From NCBI RefSeq assembly GCF_027924965.1, contig NZ_AP027056.1, forward strand, positions 930,001-994,000: DNA of 64,000 nt, in the 5' to 3' direction. Both the position numbers and the translations under genes were made by a program. The notes beneath the pieces were generated by a model. It was not told where the DNA came from. It saw only the letters and a program-made list of their open reading frames with translations, and made no database searches. Below are positions 1 through 8,584 of the stretch, piece after piece (position 1 is the stretch's first letter; each line of letters begins with the position of its first letter). The DNA is from Limnohabitans sp. TEGF004 (GTDB lineage Bacteria > Pseudomonadota > Gammaproteobacteria > Burkholderiales > Burkholderiaceae_C).

Positions 1-831
1 GCTCTTCAAGTGACGATCGGGGTTCATGGCCACGAAGCCCGTGTGCTGCAAGAAGCCGGGGTAAACGCGACGGCCTGCACCTGGGAAGTTGTCGGGCACG
101 CGGTAGATCACGTTGTTTTCGAACCAGCTGTGGCTCTTGTTCATCGCCAAGTTGTTCACCGCTGTGGGGGATTTGGTGGCATCAATCGGGCCGCCCATCA
201 TGGTCATGGTGATGGGGGTCTTCTCGCCACGGCTGGCCATCAATGACACAGCAGCCAACACGGGCACGGTGGGTTGGCACACGCTCATGATGTGGCAGTT
301 GCCGTATTTGCTTTGCAAATCACGGATGAACTCTTGCACGTAGTTCACGTAGTCGTCGAGGTGGAATTCACCATCGCTCAGTGGGACCAAGCGTGCATTC
401 TTCCAGTCGGTGATGTAGACCTTGTGGTCTTTGAGCATGGTTTTGACGGTGTCGCGCAGCAAGGTGGCGTAGTGGCCAGACAAGGGGGCCACGATCAGCA
501 CCACAGGTTGTGCTTTGAGTTTGGTCAGTGTGGCGGCGGCGTCGGTGAAGCGCTTGAAGCGGCGCAGCTCACAAAACGGTTTGTCCATTTCGATGCGTTC
601 GTGAATGGCAACCTCTGTGCCTTCGACTTCGACAGATTTGATGCCGAATTGTGGCTTTTCGTAGTCTTTGCCTAAGCGGTAGAGCAAGTCATAACCGGCG
701 GATACGCGCTGAGCCATCGGGTTTTGTGCAATGGGGGAGTTGGTTTGGCCGTAAAGTTTGGAGGCGGCTTGCGCAAAGTCTGCGAACGGCTCCATCAGGC
801 TACGTTGCGTCTCGAAGATTTGGTAAAGCAT
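1..831 (-). CDS. phaZ: Intracellular poly(3-hydroxybutyrate) depolymerase (3' end outside window)
   Basis: Cytoplasmic enzyme that hydrolyses stored PHB granules to hydroxybutyrate units. I translated the minus strand from the ATG at 831; 277 residues are open to the window edge and the C-terminus is missing. A lipase-box-like motif SVCQPT carries the putative nucleophile Cys185. Cysteine in place of serine is the hallmark of the Ralstonia-type PhaZ1 family, whose nucleophile lies near residue 183. The stretch VLIVAPLSGHYATLLRDT just upstream is typical of the family. The gene reads away from the dioxygenase gene on the other strand. A palindromic TTGC-AGT-GCAA lies 19 bp upstream of the start and resembles PHB-granule regulator sites. 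The long antisense ORFs in this interval are shadows of this gene. Confidence 0.9.
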   Translation of the reverse strand, partial: MLYQIFETQRSLMEPFADFAQAASKLYGQTNSPIAQNPMAQRVSAGYDLLYRLGKDYEKPQFGIKSVEVEGTEVAIHERIEMDKPFCELRRFKRFTDAAATLTKLKAQPVVLIVAPLSGHYATLLRDTVKTMLKDHKVYITDWKNARLVPLSDGEFHLDDYVNYVQEFIRDLQSKYGNCHIMSVCQPTVPVLAAVSLMASRGEKTPITMTMMGGPIDATKSPTAVNNLAMNKSHSWFENNVIYRVPDNFPGAGRRVYPGFLQHTGFVAMNPDRHLKS

Positions 832-849
832 GGTGTTGTCTCAAAAATG

Positions 850-860
850 TTGCAGTGCAA
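850..860. promoter_or_regulatory. Candidate PhaR-type operator upstream of phaZ
   Basis: The perfect inverted repeat TTGCAGTGCAA lies 19 bp upstream of the phaZ start. A related copy, TTGCGGTGCAG, precedes the phasin gene at 60375-60385, and both follow the same AAAATG context. PhaR-type PHA regulators are known to bind TGC/GCA palindromes. Assignment to PhaR is inference, and no phaR gene is in the window. Confidence 0.45.
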
Positions 861-962
861 TATAGCGCACTTACTTGGTTGAAAATGGAGTTTGTCCTCC
901 AATTGACATAAAGCAGGCACCGACGAAGGCTACTGATGAATTCATACATAAATATTACACGC

Positions 963-1757
963 ATGCCGGTGCTGTTTGTCGGCCACGGCAGCCCTATGAA
1001 TGTGATCGAGGACAGCCCTTATCGCCGCGCATGGCAAGACTTGGGCGCCCAGTTTGGCCTGCGTTGGCCCAAGCCCAAACTGATTTTGTGCATTTCTGCG
1101 CATTGGATCACCGAAGGTTGGTGGATGACGGGTATGGCTCAGCCCAAAACCATTCACGACTTTGGTGGTTTTCCGCAAGAACTGTTTGACCAGCAATATC
1201 CAGCACCCGGTGCGCCTGAGTGGGCTGCGCACACAGCGCAACAGTTGCGTCAGCCAAACAATGGTCAACCCGTGGGCGTGGACATGACCACCTGGGGCTT
1301 AGACCACGGCGCGTGGGGGGTGCTCAAGCCCATGTTTCCTGCTGCAGATATTCCTGTGGTGCAACTTAGCATCGACTACCACCGCCCGCCCACAGAGCAC
1401 TTTGCACTTGGGCAGCAGCTGCGTGCATTTCGTGAACAAGGCGTGCTCATCTTGGCCAGTGGCAACACCGTGCACAACTTGCGCACCATGAACCGTTCAG
1501 CGCCTGATAACCAAGCTTATGAATGGGCCATTGAGTTTGACCAATGGGTGGCAGAGCAAATTACAAACGGTCACCCCGAGGCTTTGGTGGACTTTCAAGC
1601 TCAAGGTGACATAGCGAAGATGTCGCACCCTAGCTACGACCACTTCTTGCCTTTGCTCTACGCCGCAGGCGCGGTAGAGGCGGGTGAGCCGGTTGAGTTT
1701 TTCAACGAGGGGTATCAGTTCGCTTCGATTGCCATGCGCTCTGTGATTTGGGGTTAA
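963..1757 (+). CDS. DODA-type extradiol ring-cleavage dioxygenase (YgiD/LigB superfamily)
   Basis: Single-domain class III extradiol dioxygenase-like protein, 264 residues from the ATG at 963; an alternative ATG at 936 would add nine residues. Metal-site histidines are visible in family positions: GHGSPMN near the N-terminus (His8), SAHWIT (around residue 47), GNTVHNL in the middle, and HPSYDH near the C-terminus. Relatives include E. coli YgiD (4,5-DOPA dioxygenase) and plant DODA, which use a zinc or iron centre. The physiological substrate cannot be read from the sequence. The gene stands alone between divergent phaZ and a shared terminator with the convergent aminotransferase gene. It is distinct from both LigB-like proteins in this window. 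Confidence 0.85.
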   Translation: MPVLFVGHGSPMNVIEDSPYRRAWQDLGAQFGLRWPKPKLILCISAHWITEGWWMTGMAQPKTIHDFGGFPQELFDQQYPAPGAPEWAAHTAQQLRQPNNGQPVGVDMTTWGLDHGAWGVLKPMFPAADIPVVQLSIDYHRPPTEHFALGQQLRAFREQGVLILASGNTVHNLRTMNRSAPDNQAYEWAIEFDQWVAEQITNGHPEALVDFQAQGDIAKMSHPSYDHFLPLLYAAGAVEAGEPVEFFNEGYQFASIAMRSVIWG

Positions 1758-1810
1758 GCAGAGTTTCGTTGAGTGGGCTGCGCTTAGCTAGCGGTGTTTA
1801 AGCCAATGAA

Positions 1811-1834
1811 AAAAGGGCCTGTGAAGGCCCTTTT
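1811..1834. terminator. Bidirectional intrinsic terminator
   Basis: A perfect 10-bp stem (AAAAGGGCCT / AGGCCCTTTT) with a four-base GTGA loop. It carries an A-run on one side and a T-run on the other. It lies between the convergent dioxygenase and aminotransferase genes and can end transcription from both. Confidence 0.85.
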
Positions 1835-1870
1835 TCTTGGCTGCACGCGAGGCGTGCAATCGATGTGCAG

Positions 1871-3067
1871 TTACATCACTTTTGCGATAGCTTGGCACAC
1901 GTAGTCGATGTTTTTGCTGTTCAACGCAGCCACGCACATGCGGCCGGTGTCGGTGCCGTACACACCAAACTCAGAACGCAAGCGAACCATTTGGTCCTTG
2001 CTCAAACCAGAGTAGCTGAACATGCCGATTTGTGTGGTGATGAAGCTCATGTCTTGCTTCACGCCAGCGGCTTTGAGACCGTCGACCAAGGTTTGGCGCA
2101 TGGCTTTGATGCGCACGCGCATTTCGCCCAATTCCTTTTCCCACAAAGCGCGCAGCTCTGGGTTGTTCAACACCGCAGCCACCACAGCACCGCCGTGGAT
2201 AGGTGGGTTGGAGTAGTTGGTGCGAATCACGATTTTGAGTTGTGACAACACGCGGCTGCACTCTTCTTTGTCAGCGCACAAAACGCTCAACGCACCCACG
2301 CGCTCGCCGTACAAGCTGAAGCTCTTAGAGAATGAAGTGGACACAAAGAAGTTCAGGCCAGCGGCCACGAATTTTTGAATCACAGCGCCGTCTTCGGCAA
2401 TGCCGTGGCCAAAGCCTTGGTAGGCCATGTCCAAGAAGGCGGTCAGGTTTTTGGCCTTGACCACTGCCACCACTTGGTCCCATTGAGCAGCAGTGATGTC
2501 GTAGCCGGTTGGGTTGTGGCAGCAAGCGTGCAGCACTACAACAGTGCCAGCAGCAGCAGCGTTCAACGAAGCCAACATGCCTTCAAAGTTCACGCCGCGT
2601 TTTTCTGCGTCGTAGTAAGCGTAGGTGTCGACCTTGAAACCGGCGTTGGTGAACAAAGCGCGGTGGTTTTCCCAGCTGGGGTCAGAAATCAACACGGTGG
2701 CGTTGGGGTTCAGGCGCTTCAAGAAGTCAGCGCCGATTTTCAAGCCGCCGGTGCCGCCAATGCCTTGCACCGTGGCCACACGGCCAGAGGTGACGGGCTC
2801 GGAGTCAGCGCCGAAGACCAAGCCTTTGACGGCGGCGTCGTATGCCACGATGCCATCGATGGGCAAGTAGCCGCGCGCAGTGGGTGTGGCCATCATGGTT
2901 TTTTCTGCGGCTTGCACGCATTGCAGCAAGGGAAGTTTGCCGTTGTCGTCGAAGTACACACCCACGCCGAGGTTGACCTTGTTGGGGTTGGTGTCGGCGT
3001 TGTATTGCTCGTTGAGGCCCAAGATGGGGTCGCGGGGTGCCATTTCGACAGCGGTAAACATTGACAT
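1871..3067 (-). CDS. Class I aromatic/aspartate aminotransferase
   Basis: PLP-dependent transaminase of the AspC/TyrB subgroup, 398 residues, the usual length. The PLP-binding lysine is Lys248 in STSFSKSFSLYGERVGAL. The upstream HACCHNPTGYD motif supplies the cofactor-binding Asn, and LDMAYQGFG supplies the conserved Asp-Tyr pair. These enzymes swap amino groups between aspartate, tyrosine or phenylalanine and 2-oxoglutarate. The subgroup cannot be split into AspC and TyrB from motifs alone; beta-proteobacterial annotations commonly read amino acid aminotransferase. The gene is monocistronic, convergent with the dioxygenase gene, and ends at a shared terminator. The start at 3067 (MSMFTAVEMAPRDPI) matches the family N-terminus. 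Confidence 0.92.
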   Translation of the reverse strand: MSMFTAVEMAPRDPILGLNEQYNADTNPNKVNLGVGVYFDDNGKLPLLQCVQAAEKTMMATPTARGYLPIDGIVAYDAAVKGLVFGADSEPVTSGRVATVQGIGGTGGLKIGADFLKRLNPNATVLISDPSWENHRALFTNAGFKVDTYAYYDAEKRGVNFEGMLASLNAAAAGTVVVLHACCHNPTGYDITAAQWDQVVAVVKAKNLTAFLDMAYQGFGHGIAEDGAVIQKFVAAGLNFFVSTSFSKSFSLYGERVGALSVLCADKEECSRVLSQLKIVIRTNYSNPPIHGGAVVAAVLNNPELRALWEKELGEMRVRIKAMRQTLVDGLKAAGVKQDMSFITTQIGMFSYSGLSKDQMVRLRSEFGVYGTDTGRMCVAALNSKNIDYVCQAIAKVM

Positions 3068-3216
3068 CGTCAGTCCTTGATCACGGATAAAGAGGGGAGG
3101 TTAGGTAAACAAGCGCAGTCTGCGGTAGGCTTGCACGTTCGGCCTGAATTTTAAGGGTCAACCCGTATGGTTTTTCAAATCATGCGTTTTTTTCGAGCCA
3201 TACCGTTTGCATCACC

Positions 3217-5343
3217 ATGTCTGACACCGCAGAAACACTTCCTGACGCATCGCCAGCCGCTAAAGAAGCGCCAGAGCAGCCAAAGGGCACGATGGTCAGC
3301 TACCCAGGCTCGCCGTTTGAGCTGTTTCAGCCTTACCCGCCTGCTGGTGACCAGCCCACGGCCATTGCCCAGCTGGTGGAAGGGGTGAATGACGGCGAGG
3401 TGTTTCAAACCCTGTTGGGTGTGACGGGTTCGGGCAAAACCTTCACCATGGCCAACGTGATTGCCCAGCTGGGGCGGCCCGCCATCATCTTTGCGCCCAA
3501 CAAAACCTTAGCCGCGCAGCTGTACAGCGAGTTCCGTGAGTTTTTCCCCAACAACGCGGTGGAGTATTTCGTCAGCTACTACGACTACTACCAGCCCGAG
3601 GCCTATGTGCCCCAGCGCGATTTGTTCATCGAAAAAGACAGCGCCATCAACGAGCACATCGAGCAAATGCGCTTGAGCTGCACCAAGAGCATCTTGGAGC
3701 GCCGCGATGTGATCGTGGTGGCCACGGTCTCAGCCATCTACGGTATCGGTGAGCCCGAGAGCTACCACCAGATGATCATGACGCTGCGTGCCGGCGACAA
3801 AGTGGGCCAACGCGATGCCATCGCCCAGCTGGTGCGCATGCAGTACGAGCGCAACGACCAAGATTTTTCACGCGGCAAATTCCGCGTGCGTGGCGACACG
3901 ATTGATGTGTTCCCCGCAGAACACTCCGAGCTGGCGATTCGCATTGAGTTGTTTGATGACGAAATTGAAAGCCTGCAACTGTTTGACCCACTCACAGGCC
4001 GCATTCGACAAAAGATTCCACGCTTCACCATTTACCCATCCAGCCACTACGTCACACCGCGTGACCGCGTGTTGGCTGCGGTGGAGACCATCAAGGTGGA
4101 GTTGGCCGACCGTTTGAAAGAACTGGTGGGCATGAACAAGTTGGTCGAAGCACAGCGCTTAGAGCAACGCACACGCTTTGACTTGGAGATGCTCAGCGAA
4201 GTTGGCCACTGCAAAGGCATTGAGAACTACACCCGCCATTTGTCGGGCGCGCCTCCTGGCGCACCGCCCAGCACATTGACCGACTACATGCCCAAAGACT
4301 CCATCATGTTTTTGGACGAGAGCCACGTCATGATTGGCCAGCTTGGCGGCATGTACAACGGTGACCGTGCGCGCAAGACCACGCTGGTGGAATACGGCTT
4401 TCGTTTGCCCAGCGCCTTGGACAACCGCCCCTTGAAGCTCGAAGAGTTTGAAAAGCGCATGCGCCAAGTGGTGTTTGTCTCCGCCACGCCCGCTGACTAC
4501 GAAAAGACCCATGCCAGCAAAGTGGTGGAGCAGTTGGTGCGGCCAACGGGCTTGGTCGACCCCTTGGTGGAAGTGCGCCCAGCCACACACCAAGTGGACG
4601 ACGTGCTGCAAGAAATTCGCATCCGTGTGGATCTAAATGAGCGCGTGCTGATCACCACACTCACCAAGCGCATGGCCGAGCAACTGACCGATTACTTGAC
4701 CGACAACGGCGTGAAAGTGCGCTACATCCACAGCGACGTGGACACGGTGGAACGTGTTGAAATTTTGCGTGACTTACGCCTAGGTACTTTCGATGTGCTG
4801 GTGGGCATCAACTTGCTGCGCGAGGGTATTGACTTGCCCGAGGTGTCGTTGGTGGCCATTCTGGATGCCGACAAAGAGGGCTTTTTGCGCTCAGAGCGCA
4901 GCTTGATTCAAACCATTGGCCGTGCGGCGCGTAACCTGAGCGGCAAAGCCATTTTGTATGCCGACCGCATGACCGAGTCGATGAAGAAAGCGATTGGCGA
5001 AACCGAGCGTCGCCGCACCAAGCAAATCGCGCACAACCTCGAGATGGGTATCACGCCACGCGGTGTGGTCAAGGGCATTCGCGATTTGATCGATGGCGTC
5101 TACAGCGAGAAGGCTGGCAAAGAAGCGCAAGAGCGCGAAATTCAACGCGCCGCTTTCGAAGACATGAGCGAACGCGATGTAGCCAAGGAAATCAAACGCC
5201 TAGAGAAGCTGATGATGGAACACGCCCGCAACCTCGAGTTCGAAAACGCCGCCCGCGTGCGTGACCAACTGGCCACCTTGCGTGAGCAAGCTTTTGGCGG
5301 GGCAGGGCACGACAACGTGGCGGTGCTGGCGCAAAAAGCCTGA
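3217..5343 (+). CDS. uvrB: Excinuclease ABC subunit B
   Basis: DNA-damage recognition and helicase-like subunit of nucleotide excision repair, 708 residues. Walker A is GVTGSGKT at residues 68-75. The beta-hairpin motif [12 protein letters not shown], the DESHV Walker B, the SATP helicase motif and QTIGRAARN (motif VI) are all present. A C-terminal UVR motif ([25 protein letters not shown]) mediates UvrC contact. The first 25 residues form an acidic, Ala/Pro-rich extension before the conserved core, so the start at 3217 is plausible but not certain. I see no canonical LexA box in the 149-bp upstream gap. The gene is transcribed alone, upstream of the isc operon. Confidence 0.97.
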   Translation: MSDTAETLPDASPAAKEAPEQPKGTMVSYPGSPFELFQPYPPAGDQPTAIAQLVEGVNDGEVFQTLLGVTGSGKTFTMANVIAQLGRPAIIFAPNKTLAAQLYSEFREFFPNNAVEYFVSYYDYYQPEAYVPQRDLFIEKDSAINEHIEQMRLSCTKSILERRDVIVVATVSAIYGIGEPESYHQMIMTLRAGDKVGQRDAIAQLVRMQYERNDQDFSRGKFRVRGDTIDVFPAEHSELAIRIELFDDEIESLQLFDPLTGRIRQKIPRFTIYPSSHYVTPRDRVLAAVETIKVELADRLKELVGMNKLVEAQRLEQRTRFDLEMLSEVGHCKGIENYTRHLSGAPPGAPPSTLTDYMPKDSIMFLDESHVMIGQLGGMYNGDRARKTTLVEYGFRLPSALDNRPLKLEEFEKRMRQVVFVSATPADYEKTHASKVVEQLVRPTGLVDPLVEVRPATHQVDDVLQEIRIRVDLNERVLITTLTKRMAEQLTDYLTDNGVKVRYIHSDVDTVERVEILRDLRLGTFDVLVGINLLREGIDLPEVSLVAILDADKEGFLRSERSLIQTIGRAARNLSGKAILYADRMTESMKKAIGETERRRTKQIAHNLEMGITPRGVVKGIRDLIDGVYSEKAGKEAQEREIQRAAFEDMSERDVAKEIKRLEKLMMEHARNLEFENAARVRDQLATLREQAFGGAGHDNVAVLAQKA

Positions 5344-5420
5344 CAGCCAACCCTTCGTTCTTGTCATCGACAAGTAGGGTTATTGGCCGAGTACCCGAGC
5401 AAATCCGTGGGGATTAAGCT

Positions 5421-5445
5421 ATACTTGACCTAATTAGTCGACAAA
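5421..5445. promoter_or_regulatory. IscR type 1 binding site and iscR promoter
   Basis: The block beginning ATACTTGACC and ending AGTCGACAAA matches most positions of the known type 1 IscR site (ATASYYGACTRWWWYAGTCRRSTAT). The GAC and AGTC cores are intact; the last bases diverge. A TATACT -10-like hexamer overlaps its left edge at 5420-5425. The iscR start is 24 bp downstream. This placement fits negative autoregulation by [2Fe-2S]-IscR, as known in E. coli. Confidence 0.7.
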
Positions 5446-5468
5446 GCCCAACCATCAAGGAGCTTGCC

Positions 5469-6008
5469 ATGCGTCTCACCACCAAAGGCCGTTTTGCGGT
5501 CACTGCCATGATCGATTTGGCCCTGCGTCAAAACACAGGCCCCGTCACCTTGGCGGCCATCAGCCAGCGCCAACAAATCTCGTTGTCTTACCTCGAGCAG
5601 CTGTTCGGTAAATTGCGCCGCCACGACTTGGTGGAATCCACCCGTGGCCCAGGTGGCGGTTATTCGCTGGGGCGCAAGGCTGCCGACATCACCGTGGCCG
5701 ACATTATTTTGTCGGTAGACGAGCCCATCGACGCCACCCACTGCGGCGGCAAAGAAAACTGTTTGGGCGAAACCGGCCGTTGTATGACGCATGAGCTGTG
5801 GGCATCGCTCAACCAACGCATGGTTGAGTTTTTAGACTCGGTCAATCTACAAAAGCTGGTGGACGAACAAATCGCCAAAGGCGTGGAAATTGAAAACAAG
5901 CCCACGTTGAAGCGCGCTATTCAGCCCATGCCTGTGGTCAAACCCATTCGCGTCAATGCACCCAACTCGGTGTTTGCTTTAGGCAACGCCTTCGCGAAGC
6001 CTCTTTAA
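5469..6008 (+). CDS. iscR: Fe-S cluster-sensing Rrf2-family regulator IscR
   Basis: Transcriptional regulator of iron-sulfur cluster biogenesis, 179 residues. It has an N-terminal winged helix ([19 protein letters not shown], recognition segment around residues 28-50) and the cluster loop [15 protein letters not shown]. Cluster ligands are Cys92, Cys98 and Cys105, with His108 as the likely fourth, one residue longer in spacing than E. coli IscR. Holo-IscR is known to repress its own operon. An IscR-like site lies directly upstream. It is the first gene of the isc operon, 16 bp before iscS. The C-terminal tail of about 40 residues (ending NAFAKPL) extends past the E. coli protein and has no recognised function. 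Confidence 0.95.
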   Translation: MRLTTKGRFAVTAMIDLALRQNTGPVTLAAISQRQQISLSYLEQLFGKLRRHDLVESTRGPGGGYSLGRKAADITVADIILSVDEPIDATHCGGKENCLGETGRCMTHELWASLNQRMVEFLDSVNLQKLVDEQIAKGVEIENKPTLKRAIQPMPVVKPIRVNAPNSVFALGNAFAKPL

Positions 6009-6024
6009 TTTTTACGGACCCATC

Positions 6025-7245
6025 ATGGACATGACACCCCATTTCCCCATTTACCTCGACTACGGCGCGACCAACCCGTGTGACCCACGCGTTGTGGACG
6101 CCATGATTCCTTGGCTGCGCGAGCACTTTGGCAATCCCGCATCACGCAGCCACGCATGGGGCTGGGAAGCTGAAGCCGCCGTTGAGAAAGCCCGTGAAGA
6201 CGTGGCAGCACTCATTGGCGCTGACCCGCGCGAAATCGTGTGGACATCAGGCGCGACAGAGTCAAACAACCTCGCCATCAAAGGCGCAGCACATTTCTAC
6301 AAGTCCAAAGGCAAGCACCTCATCACCGTGAAGACCGAGCACAAAGCTGTGCTCGACACCATGCGTGAGTTGGAGCGTCAAGGCTTTGAAGTGACTTACC
6401 TCGACGTGCAAGAAGACGGCATGCTTAGCATGGATGCGCTCAAAGCAGCCATTCGCCCTGACACCATTTTGATCAGCGTGATGTTCGTGAACAACGAAAT
6501 CGGCGTGATTCAAGATATCGCTGGCATTGGCGCGATGTGCCGCGAAAAAGGCATCATCTTCCACGTCGACGCAGCACAAGCCACAGGCAAAGTTGAGATC
6601 GACTTGACCACCTTACCTGTCGACTTGATGAGCTTGGCTTCACACAAAACCTACGGCCCCAAAGGCATTGGTGCTTTGTATGTGCGTCGCAAACCTCGCG
6701 TGCGCTTGGAAGCGCAAATGCACGGCGGCGGTCACGAGCGCGGCATGCGCAGCGGCACTTTGCCAACGCACCAGTGCGTGGGCATGGGCGAAGCGTTTCG
6801 CATTGCCAAAGAAGACATGGCCAAAGACTTGGCCAAAGCCAAAGCTTTGCAACGGCGTTTGCTCGATGGTTTCAAGGACATGGAGCAAGTCTTCATCAAC
6901 GGCAACATGGAACACCGTGTGCCGCACAACTTGAACATCAGTTTCAACTATGTGGAAGGCGAGTCGCTCATCATGGGTATCAAGGGCTTGGCGGTGTCGT
7001 CGGGCTCGGCTTGTACGTCGGCCAGCTTGGAGCCCAGCTATGTGTTGCGTGCCTTGGGCCGCAGCGACGAGTTGGCGCACAGCAGCTTGCGCATGACGAT
7101 TGGTCGCTTCAGCACCGAAGAAGAAATTGACTACGCCATCGAAACCATTCGTCTCAACGTGGCCAAGCTGCGTGAACTGAGCCCCTTGTGGGACATGTAC
7201 AAAGAAGGCATCGACATCAGCACCATCCAATGGGCTGCGCATTAA
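6025..7245 (+). CDS. iscS: Cysteine desulfurase IscS
   Basis: PLP enzyme that takes sulfur from cysteine and passes it as persulfide to IscU and other acceptors. It has 406 residues against 404 in E. coli. The PLP lysine lies in [12 protein letters not shown] and the catalytic Cys330 in [21 protein letters not shown], the mobile loop of group I desulfurases. The [10 protein letters not shown] cofactor motif is near residue 75. The C-terminal tail [12 protein letters not shown] is the IscU-docking end known in IscS. The gene sits second in the isc operon, with 15 bp to iscU that include a good ribosome-binding site (AAGGAG). Confidence 0.98.
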   Translation: MDMTPHFPIYLDYGATNPCDPRVVDAMIPWLREHFGNPASRSHAWGWEAEAAVEKAREDVAALIGADPREIVWTSGATESNNLAIKGAAHFYKSKGKHLITVKTEHKAVLDTMRELERQGFEVTYLDVQEDGMLSMDALKAAIRPDTILISVMFVNNEIGVIQDIAGIGAMCREKGIIFHVDAAQATGKVEIDLTTLPVDLMSLASHKTYGPKGIGALYVRRKPRVRLEAQMHGGGHERGMRSGTLPTHQCVGMGEAFRIAKEDMAKDLAKAKALQRRLLDGFKDMEQVFINGNMEHRVPHNLNISFNYVEGESLIMGIKGLAVSSGSACTSASLEPSYVLRALGRSDELAHSSLRMTIGRFSTEEEIDYAIETIRLNVAKLRELSPLWDMYKEGIDISTIQWAAH

Positions 7246-7260
7246 TTAAGGAGATTCACC

Positions 7261-7650
7261 ATGGCTTATTCTGAAAAAGTGGTTGACCACTACGAAAACC
7301 CCCGCAACGTGGGCTCCTTTGACAAGGGCGACGACTCTGTGGGCACCGGCATGGTGGGCGCGCCCGCTTGCGGCGACGTGATGAAGTTGCAAATCAAGGT
7401 CAACCCTGTGACGGGCGTGATTGAAGATGCACGTTTCAAAACCTACGGTTGCGGCTCTGCCATCGCTTCTTCTTCACTGGTGACCGAGTGGGTCAAGGGT
7501 AAAACTTTGGACGAAGCGGCAGCTTTGAAAAACAGCGAAATCGCTGAAGAGCTGGCGCTGCCACCTGTGAAAATTCACTGCTCCATCTTGGCGGAAGACG
7601 CCATCAAGGCCGCTGTGGATGATTACAAAAAGAAACACGCAGCGGCCTAA
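7261..7650 (+). CDS. iscU: Fe-S cluster assembly scaffold IscU
   Basis: Scaffold on which [2Fe-2S] clusters form from IscS sulfur and iron, 129 residues. The three ligand cysteines are Cys37 (GAPACGDV), Cys64 (TYGCGSAIASS) and Cys107 (KIHCSIL), with the conserved Asp39 next to the first. LPPVK at 100-104 is the HscA chaperone recognition motif, which agrees with hscB and hscA in the same operon. The length and N-terminus (MAYSEKVVDHYENPRNVG) are those of canonical IscU. An AAGGAG ribosome-binding site lies 7 bp before the ATG. Confidence 0.98.
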   Translation: MAYSEKVVDHYENPRNVGSFDKGDDSVGTGMVGAPACGDVMKLQIKVNPVTGVIEDARFKTYGCGSAIASSSLVTEWVKGKTLDEAAALKNSEIAEELALPPVKIHCSILAEDAIKAAVDDYKKKHAAA

Positions 7651-7665
7651 TCAAAGAAGAACACC

Positions 7666-7989
7666 ATGGCGATCACATTGACTGAAGCCGCGGCACGACA
7701 CGTGACCCGCTACCTTGCCAAACGTGGCAAGGGCGTGGGCGTGCGTTTGGGTGTCAAGACCACAGGCTGTTCGGGTTTGGCTTACAAGCTCGAATACGTG
7801 GACGACCAAGAACCAGAAGACGTGATCTTTGAAGACCACGGCGTGAAGGTGTTGATCGACCCCAAGAGCTTGGCCTACATCGACGGTACGCAACTCGACT
7901 TCGTGCGCGAAGGCCTGAACGAGGGCTTCAAGTTTTTGAATCCGAACGAGCGTGATCGTTGCGGTTGCGGCGAATCGTTCCGTATTTAA
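7666..7989 (+). CDS. iscA: A-type Fe-S carrier IscA
   Basis: Carrier or alternative scaffold of the HesB/IscA family, 107 residues. The three conserved cysteines are Cys35 (TTGCSGLAY), Cys99 and Cys101 (DRCGCGESF). They bind iron or a cluster at the dimer interface in known homologues. It follows iscU by 15 bp and precedes hscB by 28 bp. The position between iscU and hscB is the standard proteobacterial isc order, so operon context and motif agree. Confidence 0.97.
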   Translation: MAITLTEAAARHVTRYLAKRGKGVGVRLGVKTTGCSGLAYKLEYVDDQEPEDVIFEDHGVKVLIDPKSLAYIDGTQLDFVREGLNEGFKFLNPNERDRCGCGESFRI

Positions 7990-8017
7990 ATTTCGATAGA
8001 TCAAAGCGAGGCGTGAC

Positions 8018-8566
8018 GTGAACGAATCGGCCAAGCCGTTGTCGGCGCAGCTCGCTGTCAGCGACTTTGAACTCTTCGGCGTGCCCGTGCAGTTTGCACA
8101 AGACCGCGCCCAGCTTGATGCACGCTGGAAAGACTTGCAGCGCGAAGCCCACCCTGACAAATTTGCTTCTCAAGGCACAGCCGCACAACGTGTAGCCATG
8201 CAGTGGTCGGTGCGCATCAACGAGGCGTATCAACGCTTGAAAGACCCGATGCGCCGCGCCGCCTATTTGTGTGAACTGGGCGGTGCACCCATTCAAGCCG
8301 AGAACAACACGGCCATGCCCGCTGCATTTTTGATGCAGCACATGGAATGGCGCGAAGCCATGGACGATGCCGCCGATGTGGCCGCGCTCGAAACCTTGTT
8401 TGACGAAGTGCAGCAAGCCCACAAAACAGCCTTGCAGCAATGCGCACAGCTCATCGACACCGCACACGACCTGCCCGCTGCCGCGCAGCAGGTGAGGGGG
8501 CTGATGTTCATCGAGAAGTTTTTGCACGACATCGAAGCCCGAATTGACCAACTAGACGCCTCCTGA
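8018..8566 (+). CDS. hscB: Fe-S assembly J-type co-chaperone HscB
   Basis: DnaJ-like co-chaperone that delivers IscU to HscA and stimulates its ATPase. It has 182 residues from a GTG start at 8018 behind GAGGCGTGAC. The HPD signature is at residues 45-47 (REAHPDKFA). The J-domain occupies roughly 17-88 and is followed by the C-terminal three-helix IscU-binding domain. Family members are about 170 residues, so the length fits. The GTG start is chosen because it gives the family N-terminus directly after the ribosome-binding site. Confidence 0.94.
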   Translation: MNESAKPLSAQLAVSDFELFGVPVQFAQDRAQLDARWKDLQREAHPDKFASQGTAAQRVAMQWSVRINEAYQRLKDPMRRAAYLCELGGAPIQAENNTAMPAAFLMQHMEWREAMDDAADVAALETLFDEVQQAHKTALQQCAQLIDTAHDLPAAAQQVRGLMFIEKFLHDIEARIDQLDAS

Positions 8567-8584
8567 AAGCGACAATACACACCT

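Noticed and set aside
2375-3064. Long plus-strand frame opposite the aminotransferase
   Set aside because: It is fully antisense to a gene with complete family motifs, and its His/Val/Gly-rich translation is typical of a shadow frame.
5349-5381. Hairpin after uvrB (AACCCT...CTTGTC/GACAAG...AGGGTT)
   Set aside because: The stem is real but interrupted and lacks a T-run, so I do not call it an intrinsic terminator.
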